The notes under the pieces are model-generated. The model made no database searches and was not told where the DNA came from. It saw only the letters and a list, made by a program, of their open reading frames with translations. From the NCBI RefSeq assembly GCF_041596335.1, contig NZ_JBFHIT010000001.1:186001-250000 (forward strand): a DNA stretch of 64,000 nucleotides. The letters are read 5' to 3'. Shown here piece after piece: positions 15,101 through 25,063 of this stretch (the stretch's first letter is position 1; each line of letters opens with the position of its first letter). The position numbers and the translations under genes are program-made. The DNA is from Mangrovibacterium sp041596335 (GTDB lineage: Bacteria > Bacteroidota > Bacteroidia > Bacteroidales > Prolixibacteraceae).

Positions 15101-17515
15101 TTATGTTTCTTTCGGTAAAATTGTTTTAATCGTACCTATACATACTCTTGCCATCATTGCCTGTCCTTCTTCGGTTGGGTGAATTCCATCTGATATATAG
15201 ACATCACCATTCAACCCGTTAATTCCGCACTCTGCATTTATATCAATAATTGGCAATGAGAATAATTTCGCATTTTCACGAATGAATACAGACTTTTGAA
15301 ATTCATCTACATCTGGGATAAATACTTTAGCAGATGTACTACCACGGCCTGACAATGGCGTAGCTATTACAATTACAGCTTGTGGCATCCAAGCCTGCAT
15401 CTTCATAATGGTTGAAGCTATTCCCCCTTTTAATGTTGAAATATTATAATCACCTCCGTAGTCAGAATAATATTCAGATGCAGCCCATTCAGGATCTGTT
15501 GCGTCTGAACCAACCCACGAGAGGTCTGTACCATCTATCGCATCATTCGTTCCACCTTTGATAACTATGATCCTAATATTCGCTTTTATCGGCGCTGGGA
15601 AAGATGTTGTAATCCTCAGCCAAGAACTAAATGCGCCTCTTACTGGTGTTGTTCCTGATGGAACAGATACGTTACCTGCATAGTTGTCATAGTTGTATGA
15701 ATCGTTTCTTGAATTGTAAATTCCTGTAGCTGTTTCAAGAAATGCAACAGAACCTCCATTTGTTCCCCATGCGTATTTTTGTCCTCCAATACCTCGGCCT
15801 CTAACCACCCCCATCTGAAAGTAATTACCTATAATTGTAGACCATTTCGTCAAGTCAGTATAAGGCTTTGTATAATCGCCTCCAAGCAAGGCAGTAATTG
15901 AATCACCGTAAAAAGCAGCTTCTAAGTCAGTCCAATCATTTGATAATTCAAGCAATGATGTAGGAATTACAGGAAACAATGCCTTTCTAATTATTTGAGT
16001 TGTCACTGAAAATTCATTAATTATAACTCCTATCACATGCGTTCTAATCTGTAATTGAACAACATCTGATGGGATTTCAACACTGAAAGTTATTCCAGAT
16101 GAGAAATCCGTTGATGCGTATGCCTGCAATGAATAATAAGTTCCATTTGCGCGAAATCCGTATAGTGTGAACGTTCCTGTATATTGAGCTTTGAAATAGA
16201 TTGATACAATAACCCCTTGAAGCCCATCAACATCAACTTTATTAAACGTGGTAGTCTTTGTTGATGTGTAGTTTAATAGTTCATGTAATTTACCCGATTT
16301 TGAAATAGCATTAATCTGTGTTTGTGCTTGAGTAAGGTCTGAACGTAATGATGCAGAAACATCTCCAATTTTCTCATAATGAGTTACGTTAAACGATGCT
16401 TTTTTCCCTACAATATAAACCCGCCAATATAATGTCAGATCAATTTCAGGGGTGAATTCAAAAAATACGCCTGTGCTGAAATCTGTTTCTGAGGGGTATT
16501 CCTGTATTACAACCGTTGATGGAGAAAGCCTATAAAAGAATAATCCGCTTGTCAGATCATCTTCAGAACTTGCATATATTGTATATTTTTTTCCTGCTTT
16601 TAAAGTACAAATAGGCTCAACAGTTGTCACTGTTGATGTTAAATCGCCGACGAAATCTGTCGTAAATACGTCGACCTTTCCTTCGATTACTTTTATTCTT
16701 GCTCCTAAATTTTTTATCCCGAAATCGGAACGCTGATCTATAAACTCAGAAATAGCTGATCCAACTACGAAAGTTGGCATTGCAATTAAAACAGTGCATT
16801 GTTGAGTTGATGATAGGTCATTCCTGAAATCGATAATAAAGCTATCCGATAGCGTTTCTGAAACAGTTGCTTCCATACCTTCTCGTGAAACGAATACCCA
16901 TCCGTCAGAAATATTTCTGCTTTTCAGAGTGCCATCTAATAGCTTCCCTCCAGTAAAATAATCAGTACCGTATATCGTTGGTGTTTTATCGCTATTGATA
17001 ACCTTATAGAAAAAACCGCATGAATATTTTGAACCAGCCACAATTGTAATATCAGCTTTAACTTGACCTCTAGCTCCAATAGGAGTCACTATTTTCAGAT
17101 GATTCCCAAAAAATTCATTCTCCTCTACAGTAAAGCTAGGTGTTCCTGTCTGATTAAAAAACGTAAATCCGAAATCTGATTGGTCGGTTAAAAATAAACG
17201 TGGATTCTTAAATTGATTTCGAGTGTTTGACAGAGCGTTTAAATTCACGTCTAAAGGCTCAACAGTGTAGCCATTTGAGTTCTTTTTTATGTAACACTGC
17301 CAGTAATTCGTTGGAATAATGATGTCGGCATTATCCTTGTCTTTCCAGCCAACCATCGTGCCGGCTGAAGTCGCATAGAATGCCTGGTTTACGGATGCGC
17401 CTGGATCGGCATCACCGGGTGTTGCAAAATCAACCAACACAGCTGTACTATCGTATTTTGCGAGTTCAGATTTTAGCGCTCTGAACAGAAAACTGTCTTT
17501 ATCTTCTACTCTCAT
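15101..17515 (-). CDS. Tail fibre/receptor-binding protein with C-terminal SGNH esterase domain
   Basis: The 804-aa protein starts with a short virion-attachment-like region (residues 1-100), then beta-rich repeats, a short coiled coil near residue 265 and another near 395, and a C-terminal SGNH hydrolase from about residue 535: FYGDSI (nucleophile), KGGTND and DGIHPTEEG. The likely role is binding and deacylating the host surface polysaccharide during adsorption. Its base composition is distinctly more AT-rich than the flanking tail genes, which suggests replacement by recombination. Confidence 0.7.
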   Translation of the reverse strand: MRVEDKDSFLFRALKSELAKYDSTAVLVDFATPGDADPGASVNQAFYATSAGTMVGWKDKDNADIIIPTNYWQCYIKKNSNGYTVEPLDVNLNALSNTRNQFKNPRLFLTDQSDFGFTFFNQTGTPSFTVEENEFFGNHLKIVTPIGARGQVKADITIVAGSKYSCGFFYKVINSDKTPTIYGTDYFTGGKLLDGTLKSRNISDGWVFVSREGMEATVSETLSDSFIIDFRNDLSSTQQCTVLIAMPTFVVGSAISEFIDQRSDFGIKNLGARIKVIEGKVDVFTTDFVGDLTSTVTTVEPICTLKAGKKYTIYASSEDDLTSGLFFYRLSPSTVVIQEYPSETDFSTGVFFEFTPEIDLTLYWRVYIVGKKASFNVTHYEKIGDVSASLRSDLTQAQTQINAISKSGKLHELLNYTSTKTTTFNKVDVDGLQGVIVSIYFKAQYTGTFTLYGFRANGTYYSLQAYASTDFSSGITFSVEIPSDVVQLQIRTHVIGVIINEFSVTTQIIRKALFPVIPTSLLELSNDWTDLEAAFYGDSITALLGGDYTKPYTDLTKWSTIIGNYFQMGVVRGRGIGGQKYAWGTNGGSVAFLETATGIYNSRNDSYNYDNYAGNVSVPSGTTPVRGAFSSWLRITTSFPAPIKANIRIIVIKGGTNDAIDGTDLSWVGSDATDPEWAASEYYSDYGGDYNISTLKGGIASTIMKMQAWMPQAVIVIATPLSGRGSTSAKVFIPDVDEFQKSVFIRENAKLFSLPIIDINAECGINGLNGDVYISDGIHPTEEGQAMMARVCIGTIKTILPKET

Positions 17516-17517
17516 GA

Positions 17518-19161
17518 TTATTGTGTTATTGGGGTTCCGTCTTGAGTTAAAATACTACCATCCTGCCAGATTGTAGCGTACCAGTCGAGCCAATCGACAA
17601 CAGCCTGTTGTTCGTCTGCAGTGAGGCTTGAAGCGTAAACCAATACTGGTATAATGTCGCGAACTTTAGTACCGTAGTCTCGGTGGAAAAGCCGGGCGTG
17701 GGTGGTTGCTGTCGCGGCTTCGGCCCATTCTGTTCCAACCATCCAGCTGAGCGGACAGGTGCGGGGAGATCCGGCACTGTACCAACCTGTAGCAGCTATA
17801 AGGGTTTGATCCCAGTAGGTAGCATCCGAGAAATCGAACGAATCATTGCCCGTAATATCGGGGAAGGTGATATCGGTTCCCGATATCGTTGCTTCCAAGC
17901 CTCCAATCTTATCGAGCAGCGTTGCGCCTGTAAGCTTGTAGAAGAAGGCTTTCAATTTGCTGAAATATGGCGGATAGATGTATGCCGGGTTCAGCTTGAT
18001 GCGAGATCCATACTTGCCGGGCCGTGCATACTTCCAGCTGAAGATCACTTCGAGCGGTTCGTTTGCTTGCTTCAGCTCATCGATGATATCCACATCTTCG
18101 GATGTGATTACGATCGGTTTGATGTTTAGTCCAGCGATGCGGAAGGCATTGTCAGAGTTGAGCAAGGCACCAAGCCACTCGCGGGTTTCATCGTCGGCAT
18201 AACCGGAATCACTTTCGCCTTGGCGATTCACCAATCCGCGAATATTGCCCAGGATGCGGTCTGTGGCTCCAATGTTACGCAAATCTGAGCGTTGGTATTG
18301 GTTGCGCTCGTAGGTCAGTTTTTCGGTGTGGGCGCCATGGCACCAAACACCGTCGAATCCACCCAGGTCATTCTCCATCAAAAAATATTCATTCCACTCA
18401 TAATGCTGCCGGTCAACCGTGAATTGCTGCGACAGTGGTTCGTCGAGTGGGTGACTGGGTGCAGATGTAAAAATCATTTCGACGGTGTAGCTGGCAATTG
18501 TTTTCCCGGTTAGGGCTTCGACAATAGCCGGAGATACCGAAATTTCGTACACCGTAAACGCATTGAATAACTGCGAATGATCGTAATTGCCGGTCGCCCC
18601 GTCGGTGGCCGTCCAGGCAATACGGATAATGCGGGTTGCCGAATCCTGCTGAATCCAGTAGATCTTCTCGATACTGTCCGGTGAGACATTCTTTGTTGCG
18701 GGCATCCAGTTCAAAGCCCGGCCACTTTCAATATGCTCTTCCCACCAGGTGAGGCTTACTTCGTTCAGGTTTGCAAAATCGTTGAAATGAATTCCACCAG
18801 GTAACATGTAGAAGGTGGTGCCATACGACAAGGCATTTGACTCGTTTCCGGGTTCGTACAACTTCACCCGGAAAGCTCGGATCATTCCCGGGCGCTGCAG
18901 TACCAGGTTGCTGGAATGTTCGGGAAAAGAAAAGTCGGGTTGCAGTTGACCGGCGAAGAAACCGGATACATCAAACTGTGCGGCTCCATCAATAATCGGA
19001 GCTGTGTCCGGGATGTAAGCATCGGTCCACACAGCACCAACCAATTCCTGCACCACCAGGGTAATGTAAGTGGCGTTTCCCCAGTCAGATGTTGCGGTAA
19101 ACCGACAGGGAATACCCTGAAGGCTGACGGAAGCCGGTATTTCAATAAGCGTTACGGCCAT
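17518..19161 (-). CDS. Phage tail/baseplate protein
   Basis: I do not recognise the family. The 547-aa protein is rich in beta strands and aromatic residues, lacks a signal peptide and ends in an LTADEQQAVVDWLDWYATI segment, which resembles the end of concanavalin-like LamG repeats. Its place between the tape-measure-side tail protein and the fibre supports a distal tail or upper-fibre role. It ends 2 bp before the fibre gene. Confidence 0.55.
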   Translation of the reverse strand: MAVTLIEIPASVSLQGIPCRFTATSDWGNATYITLVVQELVGAVWTDAYIPDTAPIIDGAAQFDVSGFFAGQLQPDFSFPEHSSNLVLQRPGMIRAFRVKLYEPGNESNALSYGTTFYMLPGGIHFNDFANLNEVSLTWWEEHIESGRALNWMPATKNVSPDSIEKIYWIQQDSATRIIRIAWTATDGATGNYDHSQLFNAFTVYEISVSPAIVEALTGKTIASYTVEMIFTSAPSHPLDEPLSQQFTVDRQHYEWNEYFLMENDLGGFDGVWCHGAHTEKLTYERNQYQRSDLRNIGATDRILGNIRGLVNRQGESDSGYADDETREWLGALLNSDNAFRIAGLNIKPIVITSEDVDIIDELKQANEPLEVIFSWKYARPGKYGSRIKLNPAYIYPPYFSKLKAFFYKLTGATLLDKIGGLEATISGTDITFPDITGNDSFDFSDATYWDQTLIAATGWYSAGSPRTCPLSWMVGTEWAEAATATTHARLFHRDYGTKVRDIIPVLVYASSLTADEQQAVVDWLDWYATIWQDGSILTQDGTPITQ

Positions 19162-19206
19162 GGTAAAAGTTCCAAGTTTTGAGTTTTAAGTTTCGAGTTA
19201 CCCCTA

Positions 19207-19221
19207 AATCCCCTAAAGGGG
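19207..19221. repeat. Short Bacteroidota-type intergenic repeat
   Basis: AATCCCCTAAAGGGG, preceded by the matching CCCCTA, makes a small hairpin of a form I have often seen between Bacteroidota genes. AGTTT(C)GAGTT-type repeats stand just before it and recur near 44235 and 45245. Confidence 0.35.
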
Positions 19222-19270
19222 ACTTTGAAGAAATCGTTACTCAAATATCGATTGGAATACGGGCGTGCGA

Positions 19271-19277
19271 AAGGACA
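19271..19277 (-). promoter_or_regulatory. Late-promoter motif TGTCCTT (distal tail)
   Basis: Minus-strand copy 110 nt before the ATG at 19161. It is farther than the other copies; the short repeats in between may be an insertion. Confidence 0.4.
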
Positions 19278-19301
19278 AAGAAGAAGTTAGTCTCAAGCTT
19301 C

Positions 19302-19342
19302 AAGCCTCAAGCTGCAAGAATGGTACTTGCAGCTTGAGGCTT
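19302..19342. repeat. Perfect 17-bp inverted repeat (REP-like) after the 583-aa gene
   Basis: AAGCCTCAAGCTGCAAG and CTTGCAGCTTGAGGCTT surround a 7-nt loop, and a direct partial copy ACTTGCAGCTTG follows at 19346. No T-run follows, so it is more like a mobile REP-type hairpin than a terminator. Confidence 0.6.
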
Positions 19343-19360
19343 ACTACTTGCAGCTTGCAT

Positions 19361-21112
19361 CTATTTTGCGTAGCCTTCAATCTCAACGATCCCATCGAAT
19401 GGTAAATCGTAGGATATCTTCTCGAACAGGGCAATGAAATCGGGGAAGGCATAGCGTTCGTCAAACTGCAGCAGAAGCACATCAACCAAGGTGGCTTTAA
19501 ATTGGCAAACAAAATGACGTGCGCCAACCATCGCCGTTAAAAAATTCAGCTGAATATCGCGAAGGCCACCGGATTCAAACCAGTCGATTAGTTGCAGGTG
19601 TTCGTCAAAACCAACCTGCACATAACTTAGCGACTCGTCGTACAGGGTGAACTTTTCGGCACACAACAGCGGGAACGTGATGTCTGATAGCTGACCAACC
19701 CCACGGTACATCGACACATATGCCGATTGAAGCTCGGCAACAACACCACTGCTCTGCTCCTTCGTGCTTAGAGAAGCCGTAATCTGCGGTACTTCGGCCC
19801 CGCCACCGGCAACATTGGCAGGCACTTTCAGCTTGATCTCGCGCTCAAAATACGGATCGCTGCCACTGCTTACCGCTTTCAGGCGCCCAATGCGTTTCCA
19901 TTCCAGCGTCCCATCGTTGTCAATTGTTTCGTAATACGAATCGTATTGAGGAAAATACACCACTTCGCCTTCCAGTTCCGGATCGGGCAATGTTGCGGTG
20001 ATGATTGTTCGGCTGACAACAAAATCTTCCTCGGTATCGTCGGAATTGTCCTGACTGCCGTAGGCCAGCCGGTACCCTGTAAATTCTGGCAGTGCGCTGG
20101 TTTTCATTCCTTCGAGCAGCTTAAGCCGGTGGTTACTTATCGGTTGTTTCTGAAAGATGTTGTCCTTAAACAGAATGTCAACAGTTCCGCGCAGTTCATC
20201 AATCTTGAACTGCAGCGCAAACATCGATTCCACAGCTTCCATGAAGTCTCCCACATCAACTGATGGCATCAGATCTTTAAACGAAATCACGTCGTAGGGG
20301 AACATGCGGTTTTCCTCGGGCAACAATGTTTGAGTAGGTGGGTAGGTATATTCCGGCATCCAGTAGCCGGTTACCCGCATGGGATTAGTCAGCAGTACCG
20401 TGTTGGCATAGTCGCTATCTTTTAAATCGTTTGTGCCGATGGTGTACCCGGCATCCAGGAAGATCCTTTCAAGTACATACCAAATAAAAAACTGGAACAT
20501 GAAAAGCTCGTCAATCTTCATCCTAGGACGTGAATAACCATGATAAACAATTTGCCCGGTCGTATCATAATCCGGCGCCATGTTGCCGGTTGCCGGATCT
20601 ACCCGGTTGGCAATCTTCAGCGTGTCGCCATCCTTCAGCCCGCAGGGGGCCAGAATAGCGCCATAGGCCGGAGCAACATCGGTATTGTACCCATTCCACT
20701 CGCTCAGCACTGCTTCAAATTGCACCAGGTTAGCATCGTCGCCCCAAATCTCCATACCGCCAAAATTCAGATCGCGAAGCGTCTTGTCGTTGATGAAACT
20801 GTACAGCCGCGAAGCGGCACTCTTAAAGATGATCGATAATGAATCCGACGTACAGCCGTCATCGTCGTAGTCAACCACCCCGGCCAGCACATTCAATCTA
20901 TGGTCTTTCATCCGGAATATTTGCTCGGGTAAGGCTGATTTACGGGTAAGCCTCCCGGGAAAACCAAGGATGTTATTGTTTGGCCGTGCTGGTATTTCAA
21001 TCGGATAGGAAAAATCGCCCTTGTCGCTATCCAATACGGGGCTGTTTCGTTCAATGCTAATCTTCGCATCTGTTGGTAAGAAGATCTGTTTATTGTTGAC
21101 TGTTACTTCCAT
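19361..21112 (-). CDS. Phage tail protein (distal tail/hub-like)
   Basis: The 583-aa protein begins MEVTVNNKQIFLPTDAKISIERNSP, where a short beta domain similar to tail hub proteins is plausible. It has no signal peptide or membrane segments. The position directly after the tape measure gene (2 bp) and before the fibre genes is that of a distal tail or baseplate hub protein. The family is not recognised from sequence alone. Confidence 0.55.
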   Translation of the reverse strand: MEVTVNNKQIFLPTDAKISIERNSPVLDSDKGDFSYPIEIPARPNNNILGFPGRLTRKSALPEQIFRMKDHRLNVLAGVVDYDDDGCTSDSLSIIFKSAASRLYSFINDKTLRDLNFGGMEIWGDDANLVQFEAVLSEWNGYNTDVAPAYGAILAPCGLKDGDTLKIANRVDPATGNMAPDYDTTGQIVYHGYSRPRMKIDELFMFQFFIWYVLERIFLDAGYTIGTNDLKDSDYANTVLLTNPMRVTGYWMPEYTYPPTQTLLPEENRMFPYDVISFKDLMPSVDVGDFMEAVESMFALQFKIDELRGTVDILFKDNIFQKQPISNHRLKLLEGMKTSALPEFTGYRLAYGSQDNSDDTEEDFVVSRTIITATLPDPELEGEVVYFPQYDSYYETIDNDGTLEWKRIGRLKAVSSGSDPYFEREIKLKVPANVAGGGAEVPQITASLSTKEQSSGVVAELQSAYVSMYRGVGQLSDITFPLLCAEKFTLYDESLSYVQVGFDEHLQLIDWFESGGLRDIQLNFLTAMVGARHFVCQFKATLVDVLLLQFDERYAFPDFIALFEKISYDLPFDGIVEIEGYAK

Positions 21113-21114
21113 CC

Positions 21115-24100
21115 TTACGACTTTTTGCGTGAAACTTTACCTTTAAATCTATTGTAATCGTCCAATCTTTTGGCCACACCTTTACTGCCGGCAATTGGCA
21201 GCTCCGGAGCCACCGGGTTGTCGAGCCGGTACATGAGGCTTGTAAGCATGGCTTTCAGTTCGGGGTCGTTGGTGTAGGGTTGCTGGAGGGAGGAATCCGA
21301 ACCACCATCTGACGATCCAAAGCCGCCACTTTTGCGGCCGGAACCTGATGTCATAGCATTAACGACAGGAGTAAGATCGATCCTGTCCATAGAGCCAGAC
21401 TGCTGCAGTTGGTTGAGCATATTGAAAAACGGCCGGTTGCCACGTACCGAATTGGCATTGGCGATCCACTCGTTGGCATGGTAAACACCCATTACTTCGT
21501 CGTCGCTGGATGCTGTTTCGGCAAAACCACCGGATTTCTTGGATCCTGACTTTTTCTTTTTTGATCCGCCGGCTACCTGCCCGATAGCTTGCGCCACTAC
21601 AATCCCAGTGTTTATTTTCGCCCCAAGTATTGCTTTGGCTGTCATCGCAGCGGCGTATGGAGGACCAATGATCGGCCCCAATGCAGCTGCTTGGACGGCA
21701 ATCGCTGATTTCTCTTTTGCCAGGTTAATCCAGATTGTTGCGAGAGCAGACGCTTTCTCTAAAGCCAACAGTAAAATATACGCGGCTGATCCTTGCTCTG
21801 CCAATCCTGTAAGAGCTCCGGCAATCTGTCCGATTCCGCTAATTTGCATTGCCTTTAAATCTTCTCTGGCGTCTGCAATCTCCTGCTCTACCTGAAACTG
21901 TTTTGCCAGTGCATCGGCTTGTCTCTCGGTTTCCGATTCCAGGAATTTGGTCCAGTCGGATTCCATCATTTTTCGTACATCGTACTGATCTTGCAAAGCC
22001 TGAATGTCGAGATCAAGACCAACTTTATCACCAAGATCGAGTTTCCCAACTTCGGTTTTATCGACTTCCGCAGTTGAAGGAACGAATGTCCCTCCACCAC
22101 TGCCACCGGTGCCACCGGCTCCGCCATCGCCTCCGGATGAACCCAGCCCGGCGATTTTGCTCTGCAAGTCGCCAACAGCATTGTTCAGCTCGGCTTCCTG
22201 ATCAACCAATTCGGAAAACCGGCTGCGAATACCTTCCAGCTTTTTAGGGAGCAGATCCATGGCGTTCAAGGCTGTAATCTCCTGATCGGAAAGCAGCGCC
22301 CTTAGTTTGTTAGGATCAGTTTCATTGGCGGCTTTTGCCCGCGCCTGGTTGGCTATTTCTTCGTACTTCGCTATTTGCTTGATAGCATCCAGCTCGTCGA
22401 GCTTCAGTTGTAGCCGCTCCTTGTAATTATCTTTGAGCGCTTCTTCCTTTATGGCTAAAAGAATCCTGGTTTCGTATTGGTCATTCACTTCCTTCAACCG
22501 ATTGCGAAGTTCCTCGTTGGTTACTTTTTCGGTGTCGAGGTTTTTCAGGAAGTCGGGGTATTTATCCTGCAATTCCTGAATCAATTTGTTGCGGGTTTCC
22601 TGAGAGTTTGAAACGTGCGTGATTGCCGTAACTAGCAAGTTCACTTCAGACCGTTCCTTCTGCAGGGTGTCCGAAAGTTTAATTTCGGTCCACTCGCCCA
22701 CTTTGCCAACCACTTTTTCAAGCCATCCAAGGAAGCTGGAATTGACAAATTTCGACTGAATAAACTGGCCGATCTTTTCCCAAGATCCGGCGAGGTTGTT
22801 GTTTTTGATTGTGTACTCGTTCGTGAGCGATACACCTTCGTCCATCGCTTTATTAGCAAGTGCCTGCTGTTCGCGAATCATGCCGGTATTTGATGCCATG
22901 GCCGCCAGTACCTGAACAGCACGGGCACCGTCAACACCAAGCGCATCCATTTTCTTTGCCATAACCGTCATGCCCTCATTGTTGCCGTTTAGACCTTCCA
23001 GCACTTTCAGAAAAGCTTCGTTGGCATCGCGAGCCAACAGCAGCGAGAAATCGGCGGTACTCATCCGGGCAATATTGGCATACTTCGCACTATCCTTGAA
23101 CATGTCGATCATGATTTTGCCCTGAGCGGTGGCCGACATTTCCTGTGTTTGCCCCAGCTGGTCCAAAGCCGAAGCATAACCGATAATCTCCGCAGCATTC
23201 ACTTTCGACTGCACAGCGACGCCCCCCATGCGCTTCAAGTAATCAATCAAGAAGGGAGCCTGGGCGTTTGAATTTGCCGACACCTCGTTGATGGCCGAGC
23301 CAACCTTCAGCATCGATTCTTTAAAGTCGGTTCCGTATTGTCCGCCAACCTTGTAGATCTCGGTCAGCTTACCAACTTCACGTATTGCTTCAGCCGCATT
23401 GCCTCCCAAGTCGTCGCCCAGGGCAACTTGAATTTGGTTAGCTACCTCGATAAACGACATTACATCCTGACGACTGCGTTTACCCAAACGGCCGGCTTCT
23501 TCCGCCAAGAGCAATAATTCTTTGCGTGGTGTGCGGGTATTGAATGTGCGGAAATCCTGGTACATCTCGCGAACCTGTGTGCGGGTCATTCCGGTTGTCT
23601 TCTGCACATTTGCCAGTGCATCGTCCAAACCAACAATCCCCTTGATCCATTCCCTGACAGAGAAAGCGATCCCGGTTATGGTTGCCAACACGCCGGCCAT
23701 GATGGTTGCATACTTGTTGGCACCGTCGGCCATTTGCCCCCAAAGTGATTGCTGCGACCGCATTGTACCACGGGCTTTGTTGAGTTCCGATGTTATCAGC
23801 TTGAGATCCTTCTCCTTGTCGGTGTACTCCTTGGCATCTCGGGTCATCCCCTTCATTTGGGCACGAACGGCCCGTTGTGCTTTCTCCAAGTCCCGAAGCG
23901 ATACTTTGTTGATGTCCTTCAGGACAGCTTCAACATCGAAGGTTTCTTTTTTGAGGGATCGCTGGGCGGCTTCAACCCGTTTAAGTTCGCGCTCAATGTT
24001 TTTCATTTGCACATTGTCGCCAGCCTTTTGGGCATCTACCAAGTCTTTTCGGAGTGATTTTGCTTTATTGCCTAATGCATCCAGCGCGGCTTCCGCTTGT

Positions 24101-24147
24101 TTTCCATCGAGGTAGACGGTTGTTTTTGCTCTTTCGTTAACAGCCAT
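21115..24147 (-). CDS. Tail tape measure protein
   Basis: From the Met at 24147 the product is 1010 aa. It has an N-terminal coiled coil, membrane-like segments near residue 160 (KYATIMAGVLATITGIAFSV) and in the C-terminal third, an alpha-helical middle, a Gly-rich linker (GSSGGDGGAGGTGG) and a Ser/Gly-rich end. This is the TP901-type tape measure pattern; the protein sets tail length. An in-frame extension to 24351 runs through a terminator and is not translated on this reading. Confidence 0.85.
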   Translation of the reverse strand: MAVNERAKTTVYLDGKQAEAALDALGNKAKSLRKDLVDAQKAGDNVQMKNIERELKRVEAAQRSLKKETFDVEAVLKDINKVSLRDLEKAQRAVRAQMKGMTRDAKEYTDKEKDLKLITSELNKARGTMRSQQSLWGQMADGANKYATIMAGVLATITGIAFSVREWIKGIVGLDDALANVQKTTGMTRTQVREMYQDFRTFNTRTPRKELLLLAEEAGRLGKRSRQDVMSFIEVANQIQVALGDDLGGNAAEAIREVGKLTEIYKVGGQYGTDFKESMLKVGSAINEVSANSNAQAPFLIDYLKRMGGVAVQSKVNAAEIIGYASALDQLGQTQEMSATAQGKIMIDMFKDSAKYANIARMSTADFSLLLARDANEAFLKVLEGLNGNNEGMTVMAKKMDALGVDGARAVQVLAAMASNTGMIREQQALANKAMDEGVSLTNEYTIKNNNLAGSWEKIGQFIQSKFVNSSFLGWLEKVVGKVGEWTEIKLSDTLQKERSEVNLLVTAITHVSNSQETRNKLIQELQDKYPDFLKNLDTEKVTNEELRNRLKEVNDQYETRILLAIKEEALKDNYKERLQLKLDELDAIKQIAKYEEIANQARAKAANETDPNKLRALLSDQEITALNAMDLLPKKLEGIRSRFSELVDQEAELNNAVGDLQSKIAGLGSSGGDGGAGGTGGSGGGTFVPSTAEVDKTEVGKLDLGDKVGLDLDIQALQDQYDVRKMMESDWTKFLESETERQADALAKQFQVEQEIADAREDLKAMQISGIGQIAGALTGLAEQGSAAYILLLALEKASALATIWINLAKEKSAIAVQAAALGPIIGPPYAAAMTAKAILGAKINTGIVVAQAIGQVAGGSKKKKSGSKKSGGFAETASSDDEVMGVYHANEWIANANSVRGNRPFFNMLNQLQQSGSMDRIDLTPVVNAMTSGSGRKSGGFGSSDGGSDSSLQQPYTNDPELKAMLTSLMYRLDNPVAPELPIAGSKGVAKRLDDYNRFKGKVSRKKS

Positions 24148-24192
24148 TGCAGTAATGTTTTCTGCAATGTAGTATTGGAGGGAAGGTTGGGA

Positions 24193-24199
24193 AAGGACA
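24193..24199 (-). promoter_or_regulatory. Late-promoter motif TGTCCTT (tape measure)
   Basis: Minus-strand copy 46 nt before the ATG, immediately after the terminator T-run, as at 14240. Confidence 0.55.
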
Positions 24200-24200
24200 T

Positions 24201-24227
24201 AAAAAAGCCCCACCCAGATGGTGAGGC
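24201..24227 (-). terminator. Terminator before the tape measure gene
   Basis: Eight-bp stem GCCTCACC/GGTGGGGC with one G-T pair and loop ATCTG, followed by six T on minus. Confidence 0.8.
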
Positions 24228-24236
24228 TTGCGATTG

Positions 24237-24617
24237 CTATTCTTTTTTCTCCAAATTCTCGATGATCACTGCCTGCCCTTTCCGAGCATACTTCTCTCCC
24301 AATATCTCTCCCAACTTCTTCACCTGGGAGAAGAAAGTTTTCGAATACCAAGGCTTCCGACGGCGATCACTAAACTCGACTTCGCCAATGGTAACACCAC
24401 GGCCAACCCCCATGTCAACAAACTTCCCGTAGTATTCGAATGTAAATTCAATCAACTCCGGATTGCCCCCGCTTTGGGTGATGACATGGTGGGTGAAGCT
24501 GTTGATCAGGTTTCCGCTGTGCCCGATGTGAAGCCGGGCAATCATGGTTTCCCATTTGTCGATCACGATTTCGGCCCAGGCTTCAACCGTTAGCCCGATG
24601 TTGGTTTGATCAGCCAT
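24237..24617 (-). CDS. Phage neck/tail-completion protein
   Basis: The 126-aa protein, mixed alpha/beta, has GKFVDMGVGRGVTIGE and a basic DRRRKPWYSKTFF stretch, reminiscent of HK97 gp10-like tail-completion proteins (the phrase 'vDmGvGrG' is common there). It overlaps the upstream gene by 8 bp and ends the head-tail joining block before a terminator. Confidence 0.5.
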   Translation of the reverse strand: MADQTNIGLTVEAWAEIVIDKWETMIARLHIGHSGNLINSFTHHVITQSGGNPELIEFTFEYYGKFVDMGVGRGVTIGEVEFSDRRRKPWYSKTFFSQVKKLGEILGEKYARKGQAVIIENLEKKE

Positions 24618-25062
24618 TCAGTGAGAAGTTTTCGTCACTGACAACATAACTGAACATGTAGCCATAGAAGTTATTCACCAACGGGCCAATACGCTGGTAA
24701 TCCACACGGCCTTTATCGAATCCGTAACAGGCATCGCCAAAGTTCTGCCCGTCGGCCATCATCCGGAGGAAGAGTTTTTTTGCTATGCCCATGCAATTGG
24801 CTTGCACCTGGAGCCGACTGGATGAATCGTTGAGACTTGCCTGATCAACGATAGAGAATGAATGAAATCCATGGTCGAAGTTTCCCTGGGTAAAGCTTAG
24901 GTAGCCGTTGCCATCGTCTTCGACCAGCAAAACCGGAGGCTTTACGGTGCGGATCTTCTCCAAAACCTCTTCCATGCCCGACAGACCGGAGATCCGTTCA
25001 ATGGATTTGATCTCCGGGAAGTCGGCCTTTATGCTGTTGAAATAATCGTATTGTGCAAACAT
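24610..25062 (-). CDS. Phage head-tail joining region protein, unrecognised
   Basis: The 150-aa soluble protein has EKIRTVKPPVLLVEDDGNGY and ends in a beta-rich stretch. No motif is recognised. It sits between the portal-side genes and the tail-completion gene with 1-bp spacing, so a tail terminator-type role is plausible. Confidence 0.45.
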   Translation of the reverse strand: MFAQYDYFNSIKADFPEIKSIERISGLSGMEEVLEKIRTVKPPVLLVEDDGNGYLSFTQGNFDHGFHSFSIVDQASLNDSSSRLQVQANCMGIAKKLFLRMMADGQNFGDACYGFDKGRVDYQRIGPLVNNFYGYMFSYVVSDENFSLNG

Positions 25063-25063
25063 G

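Noticed and set aside
15101..19161. Diversity-generating retroelement acting on the tail fibre
   Set aside because: No reverse transcriptase gene and no template/variable repeat pair was found.
24148..24351. N-terminal extension of the tape measure protein
   Set aside because: It would run through a terminator and the TGTCCTT element; the Met at 24147 starts normal coding sequence.
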